Position numbers and translations under genes: made by a program. From assembly GCA_015039465.1 (NCBI GenBank), contig MU130378.1, positions 1,368,570 to 1,432,569 on the forward strand: a DNA stretch of 64,000 nucleotides, read 5' to 3'. This DNA is from Phlegmacium glaucopus. Its lineage: Eukaryota > Basidiomycota > Agaricomycetes > Agaricales > Cortinariaceae. Of this stretch, positions 24,884 through 35,700 are shown one piece after another. The notes under the pieces were generated by a model. The model saw nothing but the letters and a program-made list of their open reading frames with translations. It searched no databases and was not told where the DNA came from. Numbering within the stretch: the stretch's first letter is position 1; the number at the start of each line of letters is the position of its first letter.

Positions 24884-26942
24884 ATGCCTTTTCATGCTGT
24901 CCTTCACAATTTGTTCCTCATTATCCTAGGTTTCACCTTCGTCGTTCTAATACGTCATGTACTACACACGATTTCGACGCGTCTCATCCTTCGCAGTATT
25001 CCAGGGCCGAAACCTTCATCTTTTCTGTGGGGCGAGGAATGGGAACTTTACCATCGAGTCCCTGGTTCTCTATATTTGGACTGGCACAAGCGTTTTGGGA
25101 AGCTCGTAGCATTTACTGGTGCTTTTGGAGTAATTATTTCTTATTTCTTCAAGGTTTCCATTGACTGTCCTTGGTTTAGCATCAAGTTCTTTCTATCACA
25201 GACCCACGCGCCATAACCTATATCCTCGGTGCAGGTGTATATAAATTTCCTAAACCGCATGGCGTACGTGCGTGGTTCAAGGCCACTCTTGGCGAAGGAA
25301 TTCTCTGGGTTGAAGGTGAGCAGCTTACCAATGCCATTTGGAAGAGTGAAATAGCATTGGTTTTACGCAGGCCAGAAGGCACACGAAGTTCAGCGACGCG
25401 TTCTTGCTCCAGCTCTAAAGTAAATCGGTTAATCCTCTCGCTTTGTCATAATTTCGATTGCTCATATTTCGAAAGCCAACAATCTGTCCGACAATTAACT
25501 CACGTCTTCTTCGAAACATCTGTGCAACTGGCTAGTCAGTGGAGCAAAATAATCGAAAAGCATCCTGAAGACAGCGTAGAAATCGAAATTACCAATTGGG
25601 CAGGTCGTTTTGCGTGAGTTCTATTATAATCGTCCATTCTGGTTAGTTATCCCATTCATCTAGCCTCGACACAATAGGGCGTGCAGCCTTTGCGTATGAC
25701 TTCGGCTGTTTGTCTGGAGAACCCCATAAGTTGGCGGAGGCTTTAGATGGTCTTACCAATAACGAACACAAGCGCATATCCTTCTATATGCGTGCTCTTT
25801 TTTGGCTCATGCCTTCTATTTTATATATTGGAAAAAAAGGCAAGATGATTCGTCAAGTCAAGTACCAACTTGGCGAGATATCGTACGAGATGTGGAAAGA
25901 TGCAAAGTCGGCCAGAGATCCAGATAATCAGACGTTGATGGCGAATATGAGTAAGGATCTGTCACGGTCTGCTTAAATCAACGCAATCTTTCTGACTTGC
26001 CTTAGTGCGATATGACGAGTCTTCAAAGCTGCACTTGAACGAAGACCTGATCGTTTCCCAGATGCGAACCATCATTTCAGCTGGTTACGAGACCGTGTCA
26101 GCCATTATCGCAGTATATTCTTTATTTCCTTTCGCTGGCTTGCTTTCACACATAATCTATCTACAGTGGATGTTATATGAGATTGCCATCAATCCTGAAT
26201 TTCAAGCTGAACTTCGCGAAGAAATTTGCGCGGCTCCCAATCATTCCTTTGACGATTTGAACATCCAACTGCCGCTTCTGGATGCTGCTCTAAAAGAAAC
26301 ACTGCGTTTGCATCCTGCCATCTTGGAAAATCATCACGAGGTATAATCGTCAATAATGTCGCGCATTTATTTAGGAAATATAATTTAATTAAATCCTCTC
26401 CTATAGGCAGCGGAAACCATCACCATTCCCCTCTCTGAGCCAATTTTAGAGACAGGCGAGTCGCAGCTCGTCATTCCGAAAGGGATGCTTGTAGCGATAC
26501 CGGTCAACGTGCTTCAGAGGGACCCAGCGTTTTGGGGAAAGGATGCTGACGCTTTTCGACCAGGTCGATGGCTAGAAAAGGGGAATAGTTCTCTTCTTGA
26601 TGGCCAAGAGCTTTTGGCGTTCAGTGCGGGGTAAGTATCAGACAGACCAGCTCGTGATGGAGCCTTTGACGACTTTTGTTCTACCTATCTGATTTACAGT
26701 CCTCGCTCGTGCATTGGCAAATCGTTTGCCACGGCAGAGATCAAGGTAAGTTTGTTTTCAGCTCTCGACCATGTATCACTAACTTATGCTTCATGGACCG
26801 TTAGTGTTTGATAATCACCCTTCTTCAACAGTTCTCGTTCCAGTGTAATTGCGACATTGAATCATTCCAAAGCTTCGTGATTCGCCCTCGTGTTAAGGGA
26901 GGAACAGCTAGCTCCCTACCTTTGCATGTTACAAAAGTTTAG
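24884..26942 (+). CDS. Cytochrome P450, orphan monooxygenase
   Basis: This multi-exon P450 is complete from MPFHAVLHNLFLIILGFTFV, a single N-terminal membrane anchor, through IPGPKPSSFLWG, EVQRRVLAPALK (helix C), IISAGYETVSAIIAWMLYEI (helix I, with AGYET for the usual AGxDT/ET), ALKETLRLHP (ExxR), FRPGRW and the heme loop FSAGPRSCIG. An intron cuts the heme loop after FSAG. The end LPLHVTKV is at 26942. It resembles the basidiomycete P450s that oxidise lipophilic compounds, but no substrate or CYP family can be assigned by eye. It is convergent with ERG5 (188 nt between stops); proximity alone is no evidence of a shared pathway. Confidence 0.9.
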
Positions 26943-27130
26943 CACACGTTTCAGAAATGGACCTTCATGGGTTTTTATGTATTTATTTGCCTGACGAATC
27001 ATGTATCATTCCTGATTCAGAATATTAATAAAAAGTTTCAACATCACATGACTAGGAATATTGCATGGGTCCATAAAAATGATGATTAGAGGTGTGCTAA
27101 ATATGGTTGAAAAATCGGTTTCTGATCAGC

Positions 27131-28942
27131 TCAAGTATAAGAGCGAGGCGTCAGTTTGAGACGGCAGCCGTCTTTTGGGAACAGGGTAGCAATAATGCTA
27201 GGATTTCATTAGCAACCATGTCGCTATGCATTTATCAAATAAGAACTTACTCGACTTTATTGCTCAAAGGCGTGAGGTCATGTTCCCAATCCATCATGGC
27301 CACAGCGGTGGCTAATACTAAAGCGATATTCATGGTGGCGTATTCAAGTCCAATGCAGCGATGAGGTCCAGCACCGAAAACAAGATAATTTTTGGGATTG
27401 GCCGTAGCCAAACCCGAAGGATCCAACCACCGTTCAGGGAGGAATTGTTCAGGATCGGGGTATACCGCTGGGTCGTGAAGGGAATTAAAGAAAGAGGGAA
27501 TAACCATGCTGTTGGCGGGGACGGTGTAGTCGTCGGAAATGGGGAAAGCTCGGGTTGATTTATAGGGAACCTATTACCATCCCAGAAGTCAACACGAAGT
27601 TGAGTAGAGATAAGATAGACCAGACCATTGTCACTGGAGGTTTAACACGCATGCTCTCTTTGACTACGGCCTGGAGATAAATCATTTCATCCATCATCTC
27701 CAAGGTCAGAGGCTTTTCGAAATTTCCTCGACGAACACGTTCCTGTTCTACTCTAACTTTGGCTAGAATATCAGGGTGATCCGCAAGGTGTTGGAAGCCA
27801 TAGATTAGCCCGCTGCTCATAGCATCCTGGGAAGCAAATAGGAATGAGAAAATAACCATCGCCATTTCCAAGTCGCTAAAGTCACTTCGGCCTTTGTAGT
27901 TAGAGTCAGAGATAGATGCAACCCATTCGTCCAACATGCAACCGGGTTCAGTACCGTTAGCCATTGCAATCTTGGACTGATGGGCAGCAAGTTCAAGCCA
28001 ATGCAGAGCAACCTTACGTGCCTGAATAGCTTTGTATACTTTTGTACCCGGAAGGGCAAGAGGGAAATTGACGAGTTCCAGAGATTGAGTAATGGCCCAA
28101 TACTTCTCATTAATCTCTTTGGCAGCATGCTCTGGGATATGATCTCCGCAAAACACACGAAGGGAGGTGTCCATATTGAGATATCTAGCGGTCATCATGA
28201 TCGGTTGGGGAGACGGATCTTTCTTGGCGGCCGCAAGCCAATTCTCGAGATGCTTGCGGGTGATAGTTTCTTGAATGTGAACATATATACTGAACATTAC
28301 ATTTAGAGAGGTTTCAGTTCAGGAACAGTTAAACCTACCCCAGGGCCTTGCGAGTGAAAAGGAAATTTAACCCACGACGATAGTCGACGTGCGCTTTTCC
28401 AGTCAAAAAGACCCTTCGTAAAAATCAGAGGCCAGAATTCTAGACGAAAGTTCATCCTACCAGTTATCAGGACGAAGGATTTGCTTAGCCGAATGGACGA
28501 GACACGGTTCGGCGTACGTGGGGGAATTGAGGATCTTACGAGAAAATTCATTTGACGAAGCCATGACAATGAAGCTGGCAAAGAGATGGGATCAGATGAG
28601 TGAGAAAGATACAAAATGTCGAAGAACGTACATATTGAAGACGCTGATGGCACTGAGAGCACCAGAATCCCACTGTTTCTTGTAACCTTCCATGGAGGGA
28701 GACATTGAATCGGCGAACTTGCCAATTAGTGGAATTGTCCAAGAAGCACCGGGAAGATGCCGTTTCTTGTATCTATAGACGAGTTGTTCAAGGAAGAGCA
28801 AGGAAGCTACGATTGCCGCAGTGGTGTAAAACCACGTCGGAGGCTTTCCATGGAGAGAACTGAGGACAGACGATGAGGGGAAAGAATAAAGAGGAGGATT
28901 GGCGGTGGACAAAGGCAATGGGACAGAACCTGAGTGTTCCAT
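27131..28942 (-). CDS. ERG5: ERG5/CYP61, sterol C-22 desaturase
   Basis: This P450 of the ergosterol pathway introduces the C22-C23 double bond. It begins MEHSGSVPLPLSTANPP with a membrane helix (FYTTAAIVASLLFLEQLVY), then shows CYP61 hallmarks: IPLIGKFADSMSPSMEGYKK, SAISVFN, GKAHVDYRRGLNFLFTRKAL, ITQSLELVNFPLALPGTKVY, FLFASQDAMSSGL (helix I, S-Q-D-A in place of AGxDT, as known for CYP61), VVKESMRVKPPVTMV (ExxR) and heme loop FGAGPHRCIGLEYA. The last exon ends RLKLTPRSYT at 27131. SQDA and 'LELVNFPLALPGT' separate it from CYP51. A TATA-like stretch lies about 50 nt upstream of the ATG. Confidence 0.94.
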
Positions 28943-28987
28943 GATAGTTCAAGACAGAGAGTGCAAGGGCATTAGAATTAGCGTGTG

Positions 28988-29001
28988 TATACATATATAT
29001 A
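28988..29001 (-). promoter_or_regulatory. TATA-like element upstream of ERG5
   Basis: Alternating TA sequence (tatacatatatata) lies 46-59 nt upstream of the ERG5 start codon on the minus strand. Position and composition fit a TATA element, but the transcript start is unknown. Confidence 0.35.
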
Positions 29002-29094
29002 CACCCAAATCGCACCATGAAGTCTTCCTTTTTTTTCATCAGCCAATCAGAAACACGAGAATTGATTATGTACACAAGTCATGATATTACTTTT

Positions 29095-29506
29095 TTAATC
29101 TTCTTTCTCAACAGTCTTGAAGAATCCTTGTCAAAATTGACTTTATTGTATAATAGTAAAGACTCACCTTTCCCTTAGTCGTCTCTTCACCGTCCTTTTT
29201 CTCTTTTGTGTCTTCTGCTTCTCAACGTTAGTCGAGGTACGAAATAAGATATCAAAGGACGTACCTAGCTTCTCCTTGGCCACGCTAGTTGCCTTTTCAC
29301 CCTTCTCTATCGCTGATGCAAGCCCTTTACCTACACCTTTATTCACCTATTGCACTTTCTTTGTTAGATCCTGATCGTCCTGATAGAATCGTCGGTACAC
29401 ATACTTTCTCGGCGACCTCCGAGACTTTCTCCGCCACCGTTTTGTAGGCTGCGGGAGAACTATGGAATGTACGGATGGGCCCTGCGGATAATGTAGTTCG
29501 AAGCAT
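29095..29506 (-). CDS. Small mitochondrial-looking protein, function unknown
   Basis: Spliced from four short exons, this gene gives a product of about 85 residues. It starts MLRTTLSAGPIRTFHSSPAA, a classic cleavable mitochondrial presequence (R/S-rich, amphipathic, with the FHSS motif frequent before cleavage). An Ala/Lys/Glu-rich helix follows: YKTVAEKVSEVAEKVNKGVG, KGLASAIEKGEKATSVAKEK, then a highly charged tail ending TVEKED. The helix repeats resemble LEA-like or apolipoprotein-like amphipathic segments. Exons meet at GT-AG introns; the last acceptor is my choice (TVEKED, stop 29095) over one giving a longer basic tail. I recognise no named family. It is tandem to ERG5 and divergent from the second PRELI gene by 198 nt. 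Confidence 0.65.
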
Positions 29507-29704
29507 AATCTAGTAAATGCCTTCGGGATTGGAGACGCATTTATAAATGCCATGACGTCTACGGAGTGGTATCACGTGCCTACATTGTCACCATGTTACG
29601 TAATTCTAATCACTTTCTCCCGAGTCGCTGCGCTCACTGGCACAGGACCAGAGTCGTTTCTTTTTTCTTCCCCGTATTATCTGTACTATTATCTGCATAT
29701 ATAA

Positions 29705-30343
29705 ATGCACTTCTTTTCTCAGGTCTTCCACTACGAGTATGTCCTTTACTTTGGATTTGCATATCTTTCTCATGTTTTCCTCCTAGCCACCCTTGGTCCC
29801 ATGTTGTCATTGGAATGTGGCACAAATACCCGAATTCTAAATGCACACATGTCGTTAGCATAGACACCATAGATCGTTCAGTTGACCCGAAGACTGGTAT
29901 CATCCGAACCGAGAGAGTGCTGGGTTGCAAACAAAAGGCGCCCCTGTGGATAGTAAAAGTGTGTCCTCTGAGCGAGCTTTGCATTTTTCTACTTACATTC
30001 CGCTTTTATGCAGCTTTTTGGCGGTTCAGAAGATGCTTTTGTGAGAGAAATATCCTTTGTAGACCCCGCTACACAAAACGTGACCATCACCTCCGTCAAT
30101 CTCTCATTGTCACAATTTGCGACATGTTTCGAGCAAATTCGATACACCCCAGTCTCTGCTCGCCGAACAGCTTTCACACAAACAGCAGAAATCCAGGCAC
30201 GGGTGGGCCTATGGCGATCGGCGACGGACCGTCTTGAAAAATGGCTAGTACAGCGTTTTGAACAAAATGCCCATCTAGGGAAATTAGGCTTCACAGACGT
30301 TCTGCGAAATCTTTGGGAAGAAGAACATCGCGTTACCTCCTAA
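29705..30343 (+). CDS. Second PRELI/MSF1-domain protein (Ups2/Slmo-like)
   Basis: Three exons, 29705-29736, 29787-29958 and 30014-30343, join to 177 residues, nearly all PRELI domain. MHFFSQVFHYDHPWSHVVIG is a near-consensus PRELI start. It continues MWHKYPNSKCTHVVSIDTID, GIIRTERVLGCKQKAPLW, and an amphipathic C-terminal helix RLEKWLVQRFEQNAHLGKLG. The RxERxxxCKQxxPxW signature fits the Ups2/SLMO2 side, which moves phosphatidylserine between mitochondrial membranes with Mdm35. Exon 1 is 32 nt and ends in the GA| of a Y-D codon pair, exactly as in the PRELI gene at 3014. The TATATAA two bases before the ATG cannot be the promoter element for this start. Confidence 0.93.
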
Positions 30344-30627
30344 AAAAATTTGCAGACTCTTTTAACCGTGCGCATCTTATCTGTTATTCTTCCATTTTGG
30401 TTTTAATTTGTGCGACAGATTTTGAATCACTGTAGACATATGCATAAAATATACTTTAATAACTCTTTATGGCATACCCAAGGACGATCGTAGGAACAGT
30501 ATTTAAGCACGATATGGCCCATTTCGCCGAAAAAGAACCAGATAACGTGTGCAGTTGGCCCAGAAACATTAGCCAGAATATTGCCAAAAAACCTTCCAAC
30601 CTTGCACAAAAATTCCACCCAAATATC

Positions 30628-32649
30628 TTACTTCGTGAAAACTTGGTGAATGATAGTATTAGGCGCATTCATAGCCTGAGTGGTTTCAAAAGACACACCA
30701 GAAACAACATCTTCATCCTGAACTTGATGAGATAAACTGACCTTCTGTGCATGTGGAGAGAATTTGCTGGATTTGCCCTATTTGTAACTATAATTGGTAC
30801 GTCAATAAACGATACAATAGGTGACTGACCCTATTGTGAACTTTTCAGCGCTTATAGACTTAAGAAAGTTGAAGGAGGAAATCTCACCAGACCAGACTAT
30901 ATCGGAAATTTGCAGCGAGAGACCGATGAATACCATTGCAAACATCCTATGAATGCAAAATATCAGAAATACTTTTGATATCAGAAAAAAACGGCTTGCT
31001 TCGATAGTTGCTCCCCTTCTCAAGCAAATAGGGTCCGAGAGGTCTGGGTGAGCGCCCCGCTTTTTTGTGTATATTTTCACCAAGCGAAGTTCATCCCATA
31101 TGCGATCAATGAGGTAGTCAAGACTGTACAAAAAATGATGAGTTCAAGTTATTGAGATAGGACTTTCACTGACTTGAGATCCATCTCGCAGCTTATCACG
31201 ACTGTGTTCGGTTCTCGTGCAAGTTTGTCAGTTTGTTCCAGGCTGATGGAGTCGATTTTGTTATAAACATCTAAATCATTGTATGAGCCGTGAGATCGGT
31301 CAAACGGACGAGCAATGCACATAGACATGGTATATATTTCCTGCTGCCTGTCACTTTGATGGTAAAATTGATCATTATGGTCACGTAAACTGAGCGCGTT
31401 ACCAATTAAGACGTCGATAAACTCGTCAGTTGTAATCTAAATTGATAAATTGTTAGATTATGAATGTTAGTAGAGAAGACAGTGCTTACATCTTCCCGTA
31501 TCATAATATCACAGTTGTGGAGTTTATCTTGCAGGGATTATCAAATTGGGGCAAAACAGAAAGAATGTAATCGACTAACATCCAGCCAGAATCGTACGAA
31601 TGGTTTTTTCATCGGTTTTTGTTAATTTAACTGTGGTGTTGAATGTAATCTAGATGAAATACATCAGCCAACCCTTTCTATTTTTTAAAAGAAGTCACTA
31701 CGTACACCACCAGTAGTTCTCTTCTTGAACACGACATCTGGCTTGTTCTTGTTCAGCCTAATTCCGACAGCATCAAGTTCCAATTCTAAAAGCCTTCTTT
31801 GCTCCTCAGATTTCGTCGCATCCAACATGATAAGAATTAGATCTGCTGTTTTTGCAGCTGGATTACCAGATACATAAGCTTCGAAGGCCTTGAATTATGT
31901 ATTCACACTTACTTGAAACAACTTGACGCCCACGCCCACGGCCTTGACTAGCACCCTCGACAATTCCTGGAAGATCTAGTAGTTGAATCCGCGCGCCTTT
32001 GTATTCGATTACACCAGGAATGGCCTACTAGCCATTAAGTTATTGCCGTACAAGATGAATCTAATAAATACCGTCAGAGTGGTGAACTCATATGCTGCGG
32101 TTTCCGAGGCAGTATGAGTCGTTTTGCTGAGCAGTGTGGACTTGGTGGCTAGCCATTATAGAGATACTAATGAGTGGGCACCGAACTTCAACGCACCTTT
32201 CCTACTGAAGGAAATCCTATTAGAGCAACCCTGGCATCCCCAGATTTCTGTACATCGAATCCGGTACCCGCTGGTCCCGACTTTGAAGTTGGTTCGAGAA
32301 GCTGGGCGCGATATCTTGCAAGTTTAGCTTTAAGAAGCCCAAGGTGATACTCTGTTGCCTGTATTGCTTGGTGGTATAGGTCATTAAATATTTTGCATGA
32401 CAAGTGCTGCTGACTTTATTTTTTTGGGCTGTGTAATACGCGAAAAATTGCAGATTGTGAAAGTCGATGTGGAAGTTTGGACTCACTGCGAGCCATCTCC
32501 TCTAATCAAATGAGGTTCATTAGTAGCTAGCACTTCAGTGTCAAGGCAAGCGAGTTCACCCTCTATTTCCTTGATCTATAAAGATTACTATGAGCATTCT
32601 TTTACGACGCAAATTGATGATAAGCATAAACCTTTTCTACGATACCCAT
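30628..32649 (-). CDS. RBG1: DRG1/Rbg1, developmentally regulated GTP-binding protein
   Basis: Seventeen exons; the first four are 18, 16, 15 and 14 nt (32632-32649, 32560-32575, 32487-32501, 32415-32428) and code MGIVEK, IKEIE, EEMAR and [25 protein letters not shown] and the Obg-type GTPase motifs follow: G1 GFPSVGKSTLL, G2 TTLT, G3 [17 protein letters not shown]4 YNKID, then the TGS-domain region [20 protein letters not shown] and the end DEDVVSVFTK. DRG1 binds the DFRP1/Tma46/Gir2-type partners and ribosomes and eases stalled translation. Intron 30947-30999 uses a GC donor (GATIE | DVCNGIH). The next intron does not keep frame with a canonical donor at VW|G: the exon sum is 1100 nt, one short. 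It is either an indel in this sequence or a shifted donor that drops Val-Trp. Confidence 0.92.
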
Positions 32650-32723
32650 TTTGAATGTGAGTGTACTGAGTGAGTCTTTGTAATGACATCCAACTTCCAC
32701 TTTGGAGCGATCATTCTCATTTC
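32650..32723. promoter_or_regulatory. Very short divergent promoter, DRG1 / SSK2
   Basis: Only 74 nt separate the DRG1 start codon (minus) from the first in-frame ATG of the MAPKKK (plus). Either the two promoters overlap each other's 5' UTR or the MAPKKK has an extra upstream exon. Confidence 0.5.
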
Positions 32724-35700
32724 ATGTTGCGAAGACATACACCGACATTGTATCCTCACCCGGAGCAGAACAATCTTATCAATGACGACGAGGAAGAGGA
32801 CGAAGCACCCTGGGACGTTGCAAGTTCACAACGGACATATCCTTCTCCTCCCCAGATCCCTACTTCGTCTAGTTCAAACCGAAGTTCAAGTCGCACAATC
32901 AAAACACGTTCTTCATCCACCATAGCTCCTCCACAAATCCCAAGTGCAGGTATTACACAGTATTCAAAGATCTATTCACAATTTGTGCGACGATATAGAT
33001 CCACTGGACTCGGGGACACGAGTGAACCCGATGATCCACGCAACGACCCGGACAGCCACTATTTTCAACGAGGCCTTGGGCAGCTCAATGATGCAGGCGA
33101 TAATAGCGATGATGAGGATCCAGATCACGCATCTATCACCGTTGTTGGAGGTGAAGGCATTGATCGTGTCTCTGCTCTTTTGCTGGAATCAGAGCCATTA
33201 CAACCTGCATCTGCGCAGGAAAGGGAAAGACTTGATTGGCAAGCTTTGCTTGCTTCCGTTCTCTCTGGAGATGTATTGAAGTCGGAAAAAACAAGGATAG
33301 CAGTTGCCCTGGATTCTTTAGGCGATGAACAGAATAATCTTCAACTTAACCTATGGTTGGGTATTCGAGCCAAGTTCCATGGACGCTCCGTAGAGGAGGA
33401 GAGACGGCGGCTTGAAGAACGAAGACTCCGCACGGTTGACAATGTCATAAATGAGATCATGACCTTCAAAGTAGCTGGTGTCGAAGTCAGTGAAGCTAGC
33501 GACATAACGGCTTTTGCACTTTCAGAAGTCTCTACAGTTCTCCGCCGTCTTGATGTTGTTCAATCGTTATATCCCAGTCTGAAGGCATTTTATTTCGATA
33601 AGCCAGTAGCAGCGGAAGGAGCTTTCCAAGCACGCTGCGACACCCTCAATACCTGGTATACCGTTCTTACAAGCCTTAAACATCATTTCGCCCTTCTTCG
33701 TCGATGGACCGGCAGTGATACTCTTGACGTTAACCAGCCTTATACCAGTAATGAGGTACCTATTGCAACACTATCTTCCTCTCGATTTGGCACTCCTGGT
33801 GGCCTAAATACAGATATTGGCGATGGGGCGAGTTTCGTGGAGCGACTTCTCAAAGAGGAATCCATCCAGCTGACCTTCGAGAAAGGATTTCTTGTGACAG
33901 TCCATGCATTTTTAGGCGCAGCTCGTGATGCTCAAGTCAATCTCTCCTCACTATTCAAAGAAATGAATCTCCCGACTTTCGAGAACGAACTTGTGCCATT
34001 AATCTCATTTCCTACGAAGCTGGCTCAGGCTGGACTTCGCCTGAGGTTAGACAATGTGCAGAAGCTGAAGGATCCAGACGTCCTGATTATCGACCAGATG
34101 TCAGAGGACTTGAAATTGAGTATAGGTCTGGCTTGTACGCTCAAGAGGCAATACGAAGCTATTTTAGCTCCAGATCCGGGAGGAAATTGGAATTTACCCC
34201 AGTGCATCAATGAAGGTTATGACTCGACAATTCTTGAGGCCTTGATCAGTTTTTTCAAACTCATACATTGGAAGCTCAAGAGTGGGGCCAAGGGGATATA
34301 TTTCAAGGAAACTGATGTACTAGAAGCTCAATGGGCTACCTTCAACGACGTGAGCCTAACAGCAGCCGGTGGATCATGTCTGGTTGCAGAACAGCTATGG
34401 TGCGTAGGGCTAGTCTGATCGAAGACGATTTCTTGTCCTCAAAATGCCTCAGTTCCCTCACGAATAAGTTGATGGTGCGAGTAACAAATTATTTTGATAC
34501 ACAAGTGCGCGTGCCTTCGGGGGAGGACACAAACGAGCATGGCCAGCACAACTACTATCAGTTCAAAGCTGATAAAGGACTTTTGGATGCCAATTTTGAC
34601 CACATCACCCACATGCAACAAGAGTCGTCGACAAGGAAGAAGATGACGAATCAACAGATAATTGGCTGGTATAGCAAAATTTTGGACAGTGTTCGTCTAC
34701 GATATCGAAAACTCCAACGATTTGCAAGGTAAGAACTGTGAAGTTCGTTTTTTAATCTTACTCATAACCATTTCTTTCTAGAGTTCTTACTCAACGATTC
34801 AGCAATTCAGCAGAGTATAGCCTCGAGGGCGTTCCTTTGGACGAATTCATCTCCCTCCTTGTGTCCTCAGATCATTTTCTAGTCTATACACGCTCCCTTG
34901 AGGAAGATGGCATCTACCTAATTGCATCAAATTCTCTCTTCGAGAGGCCAGACGCCCTCAGAAGGATCCTCAATGAAGCATTTCACGTCGACGAAATTAC
35001 CAATGACGACGGCAGTCAACTTCTTGGGAATGCTGATGTTGTGGGCCACGAACTTGACGATGCCGGATACCTGCTTGTCCTTTCTCCACAGACACATTTC
35101 TTGTGGAATGGCCGTGTAATGGTGCTTAGCCTGCCTAAAATGGGACTGGACCTCAAAGATAATCGAGTACGATTGGTCGCAGATGGTCCTCAAAGGCGAC
35201 TCGGCCTTGCTAAACAGGTCTTCAAGCAGTGTCTCCAGGCCGTAGACTATGATAACGAAGTTATCTCAAGTGACCTGTCCTTGACTTGCTTGGTAGAGAC
35301 ACAGGCACATTTACCCATTGTTAATCGAGAATTGAGGAAGATTGCTCGAGCGACGAATCGACTTGCGGAATCAATCGTTGACTCGGTTCATCATGTCCGA
35401 AGCTCCTTATCCATCACTAACGGGGGCCAAGAACTACTCGCGAACTGGTATCTGTTTGCGTCGGAACATGGACAGCATGCACATCGATACATGGATCGTT
35501 CTTCTCTCTTCAAGCTAAACAGGCTCCTCATTAAACTTGCAATATCATGGGTCTCTTTTATCTGTGATGATTGTGATCCTACCGATCGCAAGACGTTCAA
35601 ATGGGCAGTTAACGCACTTGAATTCACACTACATCGGACAAAACGCAATATCTTGAACCTTCCAGATGAACAATTTCAAATGCTTAGGCAGAAAGTAGCA

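Noticed and set aside
29697..29704. TATATAA just before the second PRELI start codon as a TATA box
   Set aside because: It is only two bases from the ATG, too close to act for that start; the MHFFSQ start itself is firmly supported by family conservation.
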